Source: Delphinus delphis | Lineage: Eukaryota > Chordata > Mammalia > Artiodactyla > Delphinidae | Assembly (NCBI RefSeq): GCF_949987515.2 | Contig: NW_027192671.1 | Coordinates: 806,001-870,000 of the forward strand | Direction: 5' to 3' | DNA length: 64,000 bases | Notes under the pieces: generated by a model | What the model saw: only the letters and a program-made list of their open reading frames with translations | What the model was told of the DNA's origin: nothing | Databases searched by the model: none | Translations under genes and position numbers: made by a program | Shown here: positions 50,566 through 63,162 of the stretch, in pieces | Position numbering within the stretch: the first letter of the stretch is position 1 | Layout of the letters: each line of letters begins with the position of its first letter

Positions 50566-52141
50566 TTGGCCAAAAAGGGCGTATGCGTTTTTTCCTGAAT
50601 ATATTCAGGAAAAAACGCATACGCCCTTTTTGGCCAACCAAGCAAGCTTGCAAAGGAAATCTGCACTACAATGAAGTCTCACTTCCCCCCGGTCAAAAGG
50701 GCTATCTGAAAAAAGTGTAAAATCCAGAAAGGCAGGACAGGCCATGGAGAACTGGGAGCCTTGTTATGCTGATGGGCGGGATGTAAATTGCCAACCACCA
50801 CTCGGGAGAAGTGTATGGTGTTTCCTGAAACATCTAAAAAACAAATCAACAGAGCCTAGGGCACTTCCACTTATGGTCCTATAGCTTAGGGAAATTAAAA
50901 TCAAAAAGACACAGCCACCCCAAAGTTTGAAACGGCTCTGTTTACAAGAACCTCGTTTACAGTACAAGTTCAACATCGCAGAAAGTGAAAAATGGATAAA
51001 GAAGTTATGGTATTTACTTACAAAGCAATATCACTCAGCAATGAAATCTATGTCATCAGGCCCTTAGCAGCACAATGAGTGGATTCAGGTATGATGATTC
51101 TAACTGAAATAAGTCACACAGAAAAAGAAACATCATAAGATATCAGTAATACACGGAATGTAAACTTGGCTACACAGGAACTGAATTACAGAACAGAACA
51201 GGGTCTCAAATTTAGAAAACCAACTTATGCTTGCTTAAGGGGAAAGGTGAATTGGGGTGCTGCATAACCAGAGATCGAAATGAGCACAGATAAAGTTCCT
51301 TAAGCCAAATATGGAATAGACAAGAGCTACTCCTTGCTCAACGAAATGGACTCAACACCGCATATTAAACGCCTAAGAATGTACCTGACTAGTAAGTATC
51401 TTAAAACCTATGGATTGCTATGTCTCCGAAAGAGAATCAAGCATGTGTACAGGGGCATAAACGCAGCAGTGATAGGATTGGAGAGGTTCGGTGAGCAAAT
51501 GAAGAACCTTTGAAGTCATATTGTATGGTACCCATTCCACGGGTTTCAACTACCGAGGTTTAAGGTATTCTTCCTTCAGCTAAAACATGCATGTGGAACC
51601 CAAGTATGATCAACCATGTGAACGGGAGACGTGTTCAAATATGTCTCAGTTTTCCTCCCCTGGTACTCGGGTGCAACATTCCAGACGTTTTACTAACACT
51701 CTCCCCACTTGGAGAGTCAGCGCCTTTAACCTCCTGTTTGGCCCAGTTTGCAATTTCTGCGGAAGATGAACAGGAATAGGAGAACCAATGAGAGACCAGC
51801 TGGAGGTGTCTGGACGGGCAAATTTAACTCTGATTTCCCACCAGGAAGAGGAAATAACCAAAGGCTCAGCGTGCCGTGCCGGAACCAGATTAGGGCCTGA
51901 AGCCATCCTGCGGTGTTGCGGCCAGGTCACAAGAAAGCGAGTTGAAGAAACGAGCTCAGGGGCACTGTAATTCACAAACCTGCAGAGTTATAAATGACAG
52001 CTATCGTCCAAAAATAGACTGAAGTAAGGCTGCCAAGAGGACTTGAAAGCGGGGCAGAATTGCAGGAAACCGATTTCAGGAGGTAGACTGGAATTGCATT
52101 GAAAGCATAGGAAAAGAGGCAGAACGTCCACAATGATGCAC
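50566..52141 (+). repeat. Satellite monomer, class A, 1576 bp
   Basis: Perfect palindrome. Short by 3 bp, mostly from gcataaccagagat (near 51262). Partner at 61587. Confidence 0.9.
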
Positions 52142-53719
52142 TTGGCCAAAAAGGGCGTATGCGTTTTTTCCTGAATATATTCAGGAAAAAACGCATACGC
52201 CCTTTTTGGCCAACCAAGCAAGCTTGCAAAGGAAATCTGCACTACAATGAAGTCTCACTTCCCCCTGGTCAAAAGGGCCATCTGAAAAAAGTGTAAAATC
52301 CAGAAAGGCAGGACAGGCCATGGAGAACTGGGAGCCTTGTTATGCTGATGGGCGGGATGTAAATTGCCAACAACCACTCGGGAGAAGTGTATGGTGTTTC
52401 CTGAAACATCTAAAAACAAAGCAACAGAACCTAGGGCACTTCCACTTATGGTCCTATAGCTTAGGGAAATTAAAATCAAAAAGACACAGCCACCCCAAAG
52501 TTTGGAATGGCTCTGTTTACAAGAACCTCGTTTACAGTACAAGTTCAACATCGCAGAAAGTGAAAAATGGATAAAGAAGTTGTGGTATTTACGTACAAAG
52601 CAATATCACTCAGCAATGAAATCTGTGTCATCAGGCCCGTAGCATCATAATGAGTGGATTCAGGTACGATGATTCTAACTGAAATAAGTCACACAGAAAG
52701 AGAAACATCATAAGATATCACTAATACACGGAATGTAAACTTGGCTACACAGGAACTGCATTCCAAAACAGAACAGGGTCTCAAATTTAGAAAACCAACT
52801 TATGCTTGCTTAAGGTGAAAGGTGAGTTGGGGTGCTGCATAAAACCAGAGATTGAAATGAGCACAGATAAAGTTCCTTAAGCCAAATATGGAATAGACAA
52901 GAGCTACTCCTTGCTCAACGAAATGGACACAAAACCCCATATTAAACGCCTAAGAATGCACCTGACTAGTAAGTATCGTAAAACCTATGGATTGCTATGT
53001 CTCCGAAAGAGAATCAAGCGCGTGTACAGGGGCATAAACGCAGCAGTGATAGGATTGGAGAGGTTCGTGAGCAAATGAAGACCCTTTGAAGTCATATTGC
53101 ATGGTACCCATTCCACGGGTCTCAACTCTCCAGGTTTAAGGTATTCTTCCTTCAGCTAAAACATGCATGTGGAACCCAGAGTATGATCAACCGTGTGAAC
53201 GGGAGACGTGTTCAAATATGTCTCAGTTTTCCTCCCCTGGTACTCGGGTGCAACATTCCAGACGCTTTACTAACACTCTCCCCACTTGGAGAGTCAGCGC
53301 CTTTAACCTCCTGTTTGGCCCAGTTTGCAATTTCTGCGGAAGATGAACAGGAATAGCGAGAACCAATGAGAGACTAGCTGGAGGTGTCTGGACGGGCAAA
53401 TTTAACTCTCATTTCCCACCAGGAAGAGGAAATAACCAAAGGCTAAGCGTGCCGTGCCGGAACCAGATTAGGGCCTGAAGCCATCCTGCGGTGTTGCGGC
53501 CAGCTCACAAGAAAGCGAGTTGAAGAAAGGAGCTCAGGGACACTGTAATTCACAAACCTGCAGAGTTATAAATGACAGCTATCGTCCAAAAATAGACTGA
53601 AGTAAGGCTGCCAAGAGGACTTGAAAGCGGGGCAGAATTGCAGGAAACCGATTTCAGGAGGTAGACTCAAATTGCATTGAAAGCATAGGAAAAGAGGCAG
53701 AACGTACACAATGATGCAC
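52142..53719 (+). repeat. Satellite monomer, A/B hybrid, 1578 bp
   Basis: Perfect palindrome. The signature region reads ttacgtacaaagcaatatc with a class A start, then cccgtagcatcataatgag of class B type. It is mosaic across about 100 bp. Partner at 63163. Confidence 0.88.
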
Positions 53720-55298
53720 TTGGCCAAAAAGGGCGTATGCGTTTTTTCCTGAATATATTCAGGAAAAAACGCATACGCCCTTTTTGGCCAACCAAGCAAG
53801 CTTGCAAAGGAAATCTGCACTACAATGAAGTCTCACTTCCCCCCGGTCAAAAGGACCATCTGAAAAAAGTGTAAAATCCAGAAAGGCAGGACAGGCCATG
53901 GAGAACTGGGAGCCTTGTTATGCTGATGGGCGGGATGTAAATTGCCAACAACCACTCGGGAGAAGTGTATGGTGTTTCCTGAAACATCTAGAAAACAAAG
54001 CAACAGAACCTAGGGCACTTCCACTTATGGTCCTATAGCTTAGGGAAATTAAAATCAAAAAGACACAGCCACCCCAAAGTTTGGAACGGCTCTGTTTACA
54101 AGAACCTCGTTTACAGTACAAGTTCAACATCGCAGAAAGTGAAAAATGGATAAAGAAGTTGTGGTATTCACTTACAAAGCAATATCACTCAGCAATGAAA
54201 TCTGTGTCATCAGGCCCTTAGCAGCACAATGAGTGGATTCAGGTATGATGATTCTAACTGAAGTAAGTCACACAGAAAAAGAAACATCATAAGATATCAG
54301 TAATACACGGAATGTAAACTTGGCTACACAGGAACTGAATTACAGAACAGAACAGGGTCTCAAATTTAGAAAACCAACTTATGCTTGCTTAAGGGTAAAG
54401 GTGAGTTGGGGTGCTGCATAAAACCAGAGATTGAAATGAGCACAGATAAAGTACCTTAAGTCAAATATGGAATAGACAAGAGCTACTCCTTGCTCAACGA
54501 AATGGACTCAACACCGCATATTAAACGCCTAAGAATGTACCTGACTAGTAAGTATCTTAAAACCTATGGATTGCTATGTCTCCGAAAGAGAATCAAGCAT
54601 GTGTACAGGGGCATAAACGCAGCAGTGATAGGATTGGAGAGGTTCGGTGAGCAAATGAAGACCCTTTGAAGTCATATTGCATGGTACCCATTCCACGGGT
54701 CTTAACTCTCCAGGTTTAAGGTATTCTTCCTTCAGCTAAAACATGCATGTGGAACCCAAGTATGATCAACCATGTGAACGGGAGACGTGTTCAAATATGT
54801 CTCAGTTTTCCTCCCCTGGTACTCGGGTGCAACATTCCAGACGCTTTACTAACACTCTCCCCACTTGGAGAGTCAGCGCTTTTACCCTCCTGTTTGGCCC
54901 AGTTTGCAATTTCTGCGGAAGATGAACAGGAATAGCGAGAACCAATGAGAGACTAGCTGGAGGTGTCTGGACGGGCAAATTTAACTCTCATTTCCCACCA
55001 GGAAGAGGAAATAACCAAAGGCTCAGCGTGCCGTGCCGGAACCAGATTAGGGCCTGAAGCCATCATGCGGTGTTGCGGCCAGGTCACAAGAAAGCGAGTT
55101 GAAGAAAGGAGCTCAGGGGCACTGTAATTCACAAACCTGCAGAGTTATAAATGACAGCTATCGTCCAAAAATAGACTGAAGTAAGGCTGCCAAGAGGACT
55201 TGAAAGCGGGGCAGAATTGCAGGAAACCGATTTCAGGAGGTAGACTGGAATTGCATTGAAAGCATAGGAAAAGAGGCAGAACGTCCACAATGATGCAC
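53720..55298 (+). repeat. Satellite monomer, class A, 1579 bp
   Basis: Perfect palindrome. Carries catctagaaaacaaag (near 53986) and ggtattcacttac, both shared with 56874. Confidence 0.9.
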
Positions 55299-56873
55299 TT
55301 GGCCAAAAAGGGCGTATGCGTTTTTTCCTGAATATATTCAGGAAAAAACGCATATGCCCTTTTTGGCCAACCAAGCAAGCTTGCAAAGGAAATCTGCACT
55401 ACAATGAAGTCTCACTTCCCCCCGGTAAAGGGCCATCTGAAAAAAGTGTAAACTCCAGAAAGGCAGGACAGGCCATGGAGAACTGGGAGCCTTGTTATGC
55501 TGATGGGCGGGATGTAAATTGCCAACAGACACTCAGGAGAAGTGTATGGTGTTTCCTGAAACATCTAAAAAACAAAGCATCAGAGCCTAGGGCACTTCCA
55601 CTTATGGTCCTATAGATTAGGGAAATTAAAATCAAAAAGACACAGCCACCCCAAAGTTTGGGACGCCTCCGTTTACAAGAACGTCGTTTACCGTACAAGT
55701 TCAATATCACAGAAAGTGAAAAATGGATAAAGAACTTGTGGTACTTACGTACAATGCAGTATCACTCAGCAATGAAATCTATGTCATCAGGCCCGTAGCA
55801 GCATAATGAGTGGATTCAGGTACGATGATTCTAACTGAAATAAGTCACACAGAAAAAGAAACATCATAAGATATCAGTAATACACGGAATGTAAACTTGG
55901 CTACACAGGAACTGAATTACAGAACAGAACAGGGTCTCAAATTTAGAAAACCAACTTATGCTTGCTTAAGGGGAAAGGTGAATTGGGGTGCTGCATAACC
56001 AGAGATCTAAATGAGCACAGATAAAGTTCCTTAAGCCAAATATGGAATAGACAAGAGCTACTCCTTGCTCAACGAAATGGACTCAACACCGCATATTAAA
56101 CGCCTAAGAATGTACCTGACTAGTAAGTATCTTAAAACCTATGGATTGCTATGTCTCCGAAAGAGAATCAAGCATGTGTACAGGGTCATAAACGCAGCAG
56201 TGATAGGATTGGAGAGGTTCGGTGAGCAAATGAAGAACCTTTGAAGTCATATTGTATGGTACCCATTCCACGGGTTTCAACTACCGAGGTTTAAGGTATT
56301 CTTCCTTCAGCTAAAACATGCATGTGGAACCCAAGTATGATCAACCATGTGAACGGGAGACCTGTTCAAATATGTCTCAGTTTTCCTCCCCTGGTACTCG
56401 GGTGCAACATTCCAGATGCTTTACTAACACTCTCCCCACTTGGAGAGTCAGCGCCTTTAACCTCCTGTTTGGCCCAGTTTGCAATTACTGCGGAAGATGA
56501 ACAGGAATAGCGAGAACCAATGAGAGACTAGCTGGAGGTGTCTGGACGGGCAAATTTAACTCTCATTTCCCACCAGGAAGAGGAAATAACCAAAGGCTCA
56601 GCGTGCCGTGCCGGAACCAGATTAGGGCCTGAAGCCATCCTGCGGTGTTGCGGCCAGGTCACAAGAAAGCGAGTTGAAGAAACGAGCTCAGGGGCACTGT
56701 AATTCAAAAACCTGCAGAGTTATAAATGACAGCTATCGTCCAAAAATAGACTGAAGTAAGGCTGCCAAGAGGACTTGAAAGCGGGGCAGAATTGCAGGAA
56801 ACCGATTTCAGGAGGTAGACTGGAATTGCATTGAAAGCATAGGAAAAGAGGCAGAACGTCCACAATGATGCAC
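55299..56873 (+). repeat. Satellite monomer, class B, 1575 bp
   Basis: One right-arm palindrome mismatch (catatgccc). Shortened by ccccggtaaaggg (near 55420) and gcataaccagag. Partner of 58433. Confidence 0.9.
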
Positions 56874-56925
56874 TTGGCCAAAAAGGGCGTATTCAGGAAA
56901 AAACGCATACGCCCTTTTTGGCCAA
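56874..56925. repeat. Palindrome with 20-bp internal deletion
   Basis: Reads ...gggcgtattcaggaaaa..., joining gggcgtat to tcaggaaaa. The lost 20 bases include the inner left arm and the centre. A short tat repeat lies at both ends, as expected for slippage across a hairpin. The remaining arms can pair only over 18-20 outer bases. Confidence 0.92.
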
Positions 56926-58432
56926 CCAAGCAAGCTTGCAAAGGAAATCTGCACTACAATGAAGTCTCACTTCCCCCCGGTCAAAAGGGCCATCTGAAAA
57001 AAGTGTAAAATCCAGAAAGGCAGGACAGGCCATGGAGAACTGGGAGCCTTGTTATGCTGATGGGCGGGATGTAAATTGCCAACAACCACTCGGGAGAAGT
57101 GTATGGTGTTTCCTGAAACATCTAGAAAACAAAGCAACAGAACCTAGGGCACTTCCACTTATGGTCCTATAGCTTAGGGAAATTAAAATCAAAAAGACAC
57201 AGCCACCCCAAAGTTTGGAACGGCTCTGTTTACAAGAACCTCGTTTACAGTACAAGTTCAACATCGCAGAAAGTGAAAAATGGATAAAGAAGTTGTGGTA
57301 TTCACTTACAAAGCAATATCACTCAGCAATGAAATCTGTGTCATCAGGCCCTTAGCAGCACAATGAGTGGATTCAGGTATGATGATTCTAACTGAAGTAA
57401 GTCACACAGAAAAAGAAACATCATAAGATATCAGTAATACACGGAATGTAAACTTGGCTACACAGGAACTGAATTACAGAACAGAACAGGGTCTCAAATT
57501 TAGAAAACCAACTTATGCTTGCTTAAGGGTAAAGGTGAGTTGGGGTGCTGCATAAAACCAGAGATTGAAATGAGCACAGATAAAGTACCTTAAGTCAAAT
57601 ATGGAATAGACAAGAGCTACTCCTTGCTCAACGAAATGGACTCAACACCGCATATTAAACGCCTAAGAATGTACCTGACTAGTAAGTATCTTAAAACCTG
57701 TGGATTGCTATGTCTCCGAAAGAGAATCAAGCATGTGTACGGGGGCATAAACGCAGCAGTGATAGGATTGGAGAGGTTCGGTGAGCAAATGAAGACCCTT
57801 TGAAGTCATATTGCATGGTACCCATTCCACGGGTCTTAACTCTCCAGGTTTAAGGTATTCTTCCTTCAGCTAAAACATGCATGTGGAACCCAAGTATGAT
57901 CAACCATGTGAACGGGAGACGTGTTCAAATATGTCTCAGTTTTCCTCCCCTGGTACTCGGGTGCAACATTCCAGACGCTTTACTAACACTCTCCCCACTT
58001 GGAGAGTCAGCGCTTTTACCCTCCTGTTTGGCCCAGTTTGCAATTTCTGCGGAAGATGAACAGGAATAGCGAGAACCAATGAGAGACTAGCTGGAGGTGT
58101 CTGGACGGGCAAATTTAACTCTCATTTCCCACCAGGAAGAGGAAATAACCAAAGGCTCAGCGTGCCGTGCCGGAACCAGATTAGGGCCTGAAGCCATCAT
58201 GCGGTGTTGCGGCCAGGTCACAAGAAAGCGAGTTGAAGAAAGGAGCTCAGGGGCACTGTAATTCACAAACCTGCAGAGTTATAAATGACAGCTATCGTCC
58301 AAAAATAGACTGAAGTAAGGCTGCCAAGAGGACTTGAAAGCGGGGCAGAATTGCAGGAAACCGATTTCAGGAGGTAGACTGGAATTGCATTGAAAGCATA
58401 GGAAAAGAGGCAGAACGTCCACAATGATGCAC
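56874..58432 (+). repeat. Satellite monomer, class A, 1559 bp, palindrome deleted
   Basis: The palindrome has lost 20 bp, accounting for the short length. Downstream of about 57000 it is a close copy of 53720 at an offset of 3134. Confidence 0.9.
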
Positions 58433-60006
58433 TTGGCCAAAAAGGGCGTATGCGTTTTTTCCTGAATATATTCAGGAAAAAACGCATATGCCCTTTTTGG
58501 CCAACCAAGCAAGCTTGCAAAGGAAATCTGCACTACAATGAAGTCTCACTTCCCCCCGGTAAAGGGCCATCTGAAAAAAGTGTAAACTCCAGAAAGGCAG
58601 GACAGGCCATGGAGAACTGGGAGCCTTGTTATGCTGATGGGCGGGATGTAAATTGCCAACAGACACTCAGGAGAAGTGTATGGTGTTTCCTGAAACATCT
58701 AAAAAACAAAGCATCAGAGCCTAGGGCACTTCCACTTATGGTCCTATAGATTAGGGAAATTAAAATCAAAAAGACACAGCCACCCCAAAGTTTGGGACGC
58801 CTCCGTTTACAAGAACGTCGTTTACCGTACAAGTTCAATATCACAGAAAGTGAAAAATGGATAAAGAACTTGTGGTACTTACGTACAATGCAGTATCACT
58901 CAGCAATGAAATCTATGTCATCAGGCCCGTAGCAGCATAATGAGTGGATTCAGGTACGATGATTCTAACTGAAATAAGTCACACAGAAAAAGAAACATCA
59001 TAAGATATCAGTAATACACGGAATGTAAACTTGGCTACACAGGAACTGAATTACAGAACAGAACAGGGTCTCAAATTTAGAAAACCAACTTATGCTTGCT
59101 TAAGGGGAAAGGTGAATTGGGGTGCTGCATAACCAGAGATCTAAATGAGCACAGATAAAGTTCCTTAAGCCAAATATGGAATAGACAAGAGCTACTCCTT
59201 GCTCAACGAAATGGACTCAACACCGCATATTAAACGCCTAAGAATGTACCTGACTAGTAAGTATCTTAAAACCTATGGATTGCTATGTCTCCGAAAGAGA
59301 ATCAAGCATGTGTACAGGGGCATAAACGCAGCAGTGATAGGATTGGAGAGGTTCGGTGAGCAAATGAAGAACCTTTGAAGTCATATTGTATGGTACCCAT
59401 TCCACGGGTTTCAACTACCGAGGTTTAAGGTATTCTTCCTTCAGCTAAAACATGCATGTGGAACCCAAGTATGATCAACCATGTGAACGGGAGACCTGTT
59501 CAAATATGTCTCAGTTTTCCTCCCCTGGTACTCGGGTGCAACATTCCAGACGCTTTACTAACACTCTCCCCACTTGGAGAGTCAGTCCCTTTAACCTCCT
59601 GTTTGGCCCAGTTTGCAATTTCTGCGGAAGATGAACAGGAATAGCGAGAACCAATGAGAGACTAGCTGGAGGTGTCTGGACGGGCAAATTTAACTCTCAT
59701 TTCCCACCAGGAAGAGGAATTAACCAAAGGCTCAGCGTGCCGTGCCGGAACCAGATTAGGGCCTGAAGCCATCCTGGGTGTTTCGGCCAGCTCACAAGAA
59801 AGTGAGTTGAAGAAAGGAGCTCAGGGGCACTGTAATTCACAAACCTGCAGAGTTATAAATGACAGCTATCGTCCAAAAATAGACTGAAGTAAGGCTGCCA
59901 AGAGGACTTGAAAGCGGGGCAGAATTGCAGGAAACCGATTTCAGGAGGTAGACTGGAATTGCATTGAAAGCATAGGAAAAGAGGCAGAACGTCCACAATG
60001 ATGCAC
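58433..60006 (+). repeat. Satellite monomer, class B, 1574 bp, recombinant
   Basis: One right-arm mismatch (catatgccc), as in 55299. Follows 55299 up to gagacctg (about 59495) and from about 59584 follows the 48.5-kb region instead, so a junction lies in that ~90 bp. Confidence 0.88.
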
Positions 60007-61586
60007 TTGGCCAAAAAGGGCGTATGCGTTTTTTCCTGAATATATTCAGGAAAAAACGCATACGCCCTTTTTGGCCAACCAAGCAAGCTTGCAAAGGAAA
60101 TCTGCACTACAATGAAGTCTCACTTCCCCCCGGTCAAAAGGGCTATCTGAAAAAAGTGTAAAATCCAGAAAGGCAGGACAGGCCATGGAGAACTGGGAGC
60201 CTTGTTATGCTGATGGGCGGGATGTAAATTGCCAACAACCACTCAGGAGAAGTGTATGGTGTTTCCTGAAACATCTAAAAAACAAAGCATCAGAGCCTAG
60301 GGCACTTCCACTTATGGTCCTATAGCTTAGGGAAATTAAAATCAAAAAGACACAGCCACCCCAAAGTTTGGGACGCCTCCGTTTACAAGAACCTCGTTTA
60401 CCGTACAAGTTCAATATCACAGAAAGTGAAAAATGGATAAAGAACTTGTGGTACTTACGTACAATGCAGTATCACTCAGCAATGAAATCTATGTCATCAG
60501 GCCCGTAGCAGCATAATGAGTGGATTCAGGTACGATGATTCTACCTGAAATAAGTCACACAGAAAAAGAAACATCATAAGATATCACTAATACACAGAAT
60601 GTAAACTTGGCTACACAGGAACTGCATTCCAAAACAGAACAGGGTCTCAAATTTAGAAAACCAACTTATGCTTGCTTAAGGGGAAAGGTGAGTTGGGGTG
60701 CTGCATAAAACCAGAGATTGAAATGAGCACAGATAAAGTTCCTTAAGCCAAATATGGAATAGACAAGAGCTACTCCTTGCTCAACGAAATGGACTCAACA
60801 CCGCATATTAAACGCCTAAGAATGTACCTGACTAGTAAGTATCTTAAAACCTATGGATTGCTATGTCTCTGAAAGAGAATCAAGCATGTGTACAGGGGCA
60901 ATAAACACAGCAGTGATAGGATTGGAGAGGTTCGGTGAGCAAATGAAGACCATTTGAAGTCATATTGCATGGTACCCATTCCACGGGTTTCAACTACCCA
61001 GCTTTTAGGTATTCTTCCTCCAGCTAAAACATGCATGTGGAACCCAAGTATGATCAACCATGTGAACGGGAGACATGTTCAAATATGTCTCAGTTTTCTT
61101 CCCCTGGTACTCGGGTGCAACATTCCAGACGCTTTACTAATACTCTCCCCACTTGGAAAGTCAGCGCCTTTAACCTCCTGTTTGGCCCAGTTTGCAATTT
61201 CTGCGGAAGATGAACAGGAATAGCGAGAACCAATGAGAGGCTAGCTGGAGGTGTCTGGACGGGCAAATTTAACTCTCATTTCCCACCAGGAAGAGGAAAT
61301 AACCAAAGGCTCAGCATGCCGGGCCGGAAACAGATTAGGGCCTGAAGCCATCCTGCGGTGTTGCGGCCAGCTCACAAGAAAGCGAGTTGAAGAAAGGAGC
61401 TCAGGGGCACTGTAATTCACAAACCTGCAGAGTTATAAATGACAGCTATCGTCCAAAAATAGACTGAAGTAAGGCTGCCAAGAGGACTTGAAAGCGGGGC
61501 AGAATTGCAGGAAACCGATTTCAGGAGGTAGACTGGAATTGCATTGAAAGCATAGGAAAAGAGGCAGAACGTCCACAATGATGCAC
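60007..61586 (+). repeat. Satellite monomer, class B, 1580 bp (copy of 48986)
   Basis: Perfect palindrome. Matches 48986-50565 at an offset of 11,021 bp, including private gggcaataaacacagc; no difference seen where compared. Confidence 0.92.
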
Positions 61587-63162
61587 TTGGCCAAAAAGGG
61601 CGTATGCGTTTTTTCCTGAATATATTCAGGAAAAAACGCATACGCCCTTTTTGGCCAACCAAGCAAGCTTGCAAAGGAAATCTGCACTACAATGAAGTCT
61701 CACTTCCCCCCGGTCAAAAGGGCTATCTGAAAAAAGTGTAAAATCCAGAAAGGCAGGACAGGCCATGGAGAACTGGGAGCCTTGTTATGCTGATGGGCGG
61801 GATGTAAATTGCCAACCACCACTCGGGAGAAGTGTATGGTGTTTCCTGAAACATCTAAAAAACAAATCAACAGAGCCTAGGGCACTTCCACTTATGGTCC
61901 TATAGCTTAGGGAAATTAAAATCAAAAAGACACAGCCACCCCAAAGTTTGAAACGGCTCTGTTTACAAGAACCTCGTTTACAGTACAAGTTCAACATCGC
62001 AGAAAGTGAAAAATGGATAAAGAAGTTATGGTATTTACTTACAAAGCAATATCACTCAGCAATGAAATCTATGTCATCAGGCCCTTAGCAGCACAATGAG
62101 TGGATTCAGGTATGATGATTCTAACTGAAATAAGTCACACAGAAAAAGAAACATCATAAGATATCAGTAATACACGGAATGTAAACTTGGCTACACAGGA
62201 ACTGAATTACAGAACAGAACAGGGTCTCAAATTTAGAAAACCAACTTATGCTTGCTTAAGGGGAAAGGTGAATTGGGGTGCTGCATAACCAGAGATCGAA
62301 ATGAGCACAGATAAAGTTCCTTAAGCCAAATATGGAATAGACAAGAGCTACTCCTTGCTCAACGAAATGGACTCAACACCGCATATTAAACGCCTAAGAA
62401 TGTACCTGACTAGTAAGTATCTTAAAACCTATGGATTGCTATGTCTCCGAAAGAGAATCAAGCATGTGTACAGGGGCATAAACGCAGCAGTGATAGGATT
62501 GGAGAGGTTCGGTGAGCAAATGAAGAACCTTTGAAGTCATATTGTATGGTACCCATTCCACGGGTTTCAACTACCGAGGTTTAAGGTATTCTTCCTTCAG
62601 CTAAAACATGCATGTGGAACCCAAGTATGATCAACCATGTGAACGGGAGACGTGTTCAAATATGTCTCAGTTTTCCTCCCCTGGTACTCGGGTGCAACAT
62701 TCCAGACGTTTTACTAACACTCTCCCCACTTGGAGAGTCAGCGCCTTTAACCTCCTGTTTGGCCCAGTTTGCAATTTCTGCGGAAGATGAACAGGAATAG
62801 GAGAACCAATGAGAGACCAGCTGGAGGTGTCTGGACGGGCAAATTTAACTCTGATTTCCCACCAGGAAGAGGAAATAACCAAAGGCTCAGCGTGCCGTGC
62901 CGGAACCAGATTAGGGCCTGAAGCCATCCTGCGGTGTTGCGGCCAGGTCACAAGAAAGCGAGTTGAAGAAACGAGCTCAGGGGCACTGTAATTCACAAAC
63001 CTGCAGAGTTATAAATGACAGCTATCGTCCAAAAATAGACTGAAGTAAGGCTGCCAAGAGGACTTGAAAGCGGGGCAGAATTGCAGGAAACCGATTTCAG
63101 GAGGTAGACTGGAATTGCATTGAAAGCATAGGAAAAGAGGCAGAACGTCCACAATGATGCAC
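61587..63162 (+). repeat. Satellite monomer, class A, 1576 bp (copy of 50566)
   Basis: Perfect palindrome. Matches 50566-52141 at 11,021 bp, including the 1576-bp length and gcataaccagagatcg. Confidence 0.92.

Larger units (their letters stand above)
48530..59550 (+). repeat. Seven-monomer higher-order unit, 11,021 bp
   Basis: Lengths of monomers 48986 to 58433 sum to 1580+1576+1578+1579+1575+1559+1574 = 11,021, and sequence from about 59,500-59,584 onward repeats the region from about 48,480-48,563 at exactly that offset. Start and end are given to within about 90 bp. Confidence 0.85.
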
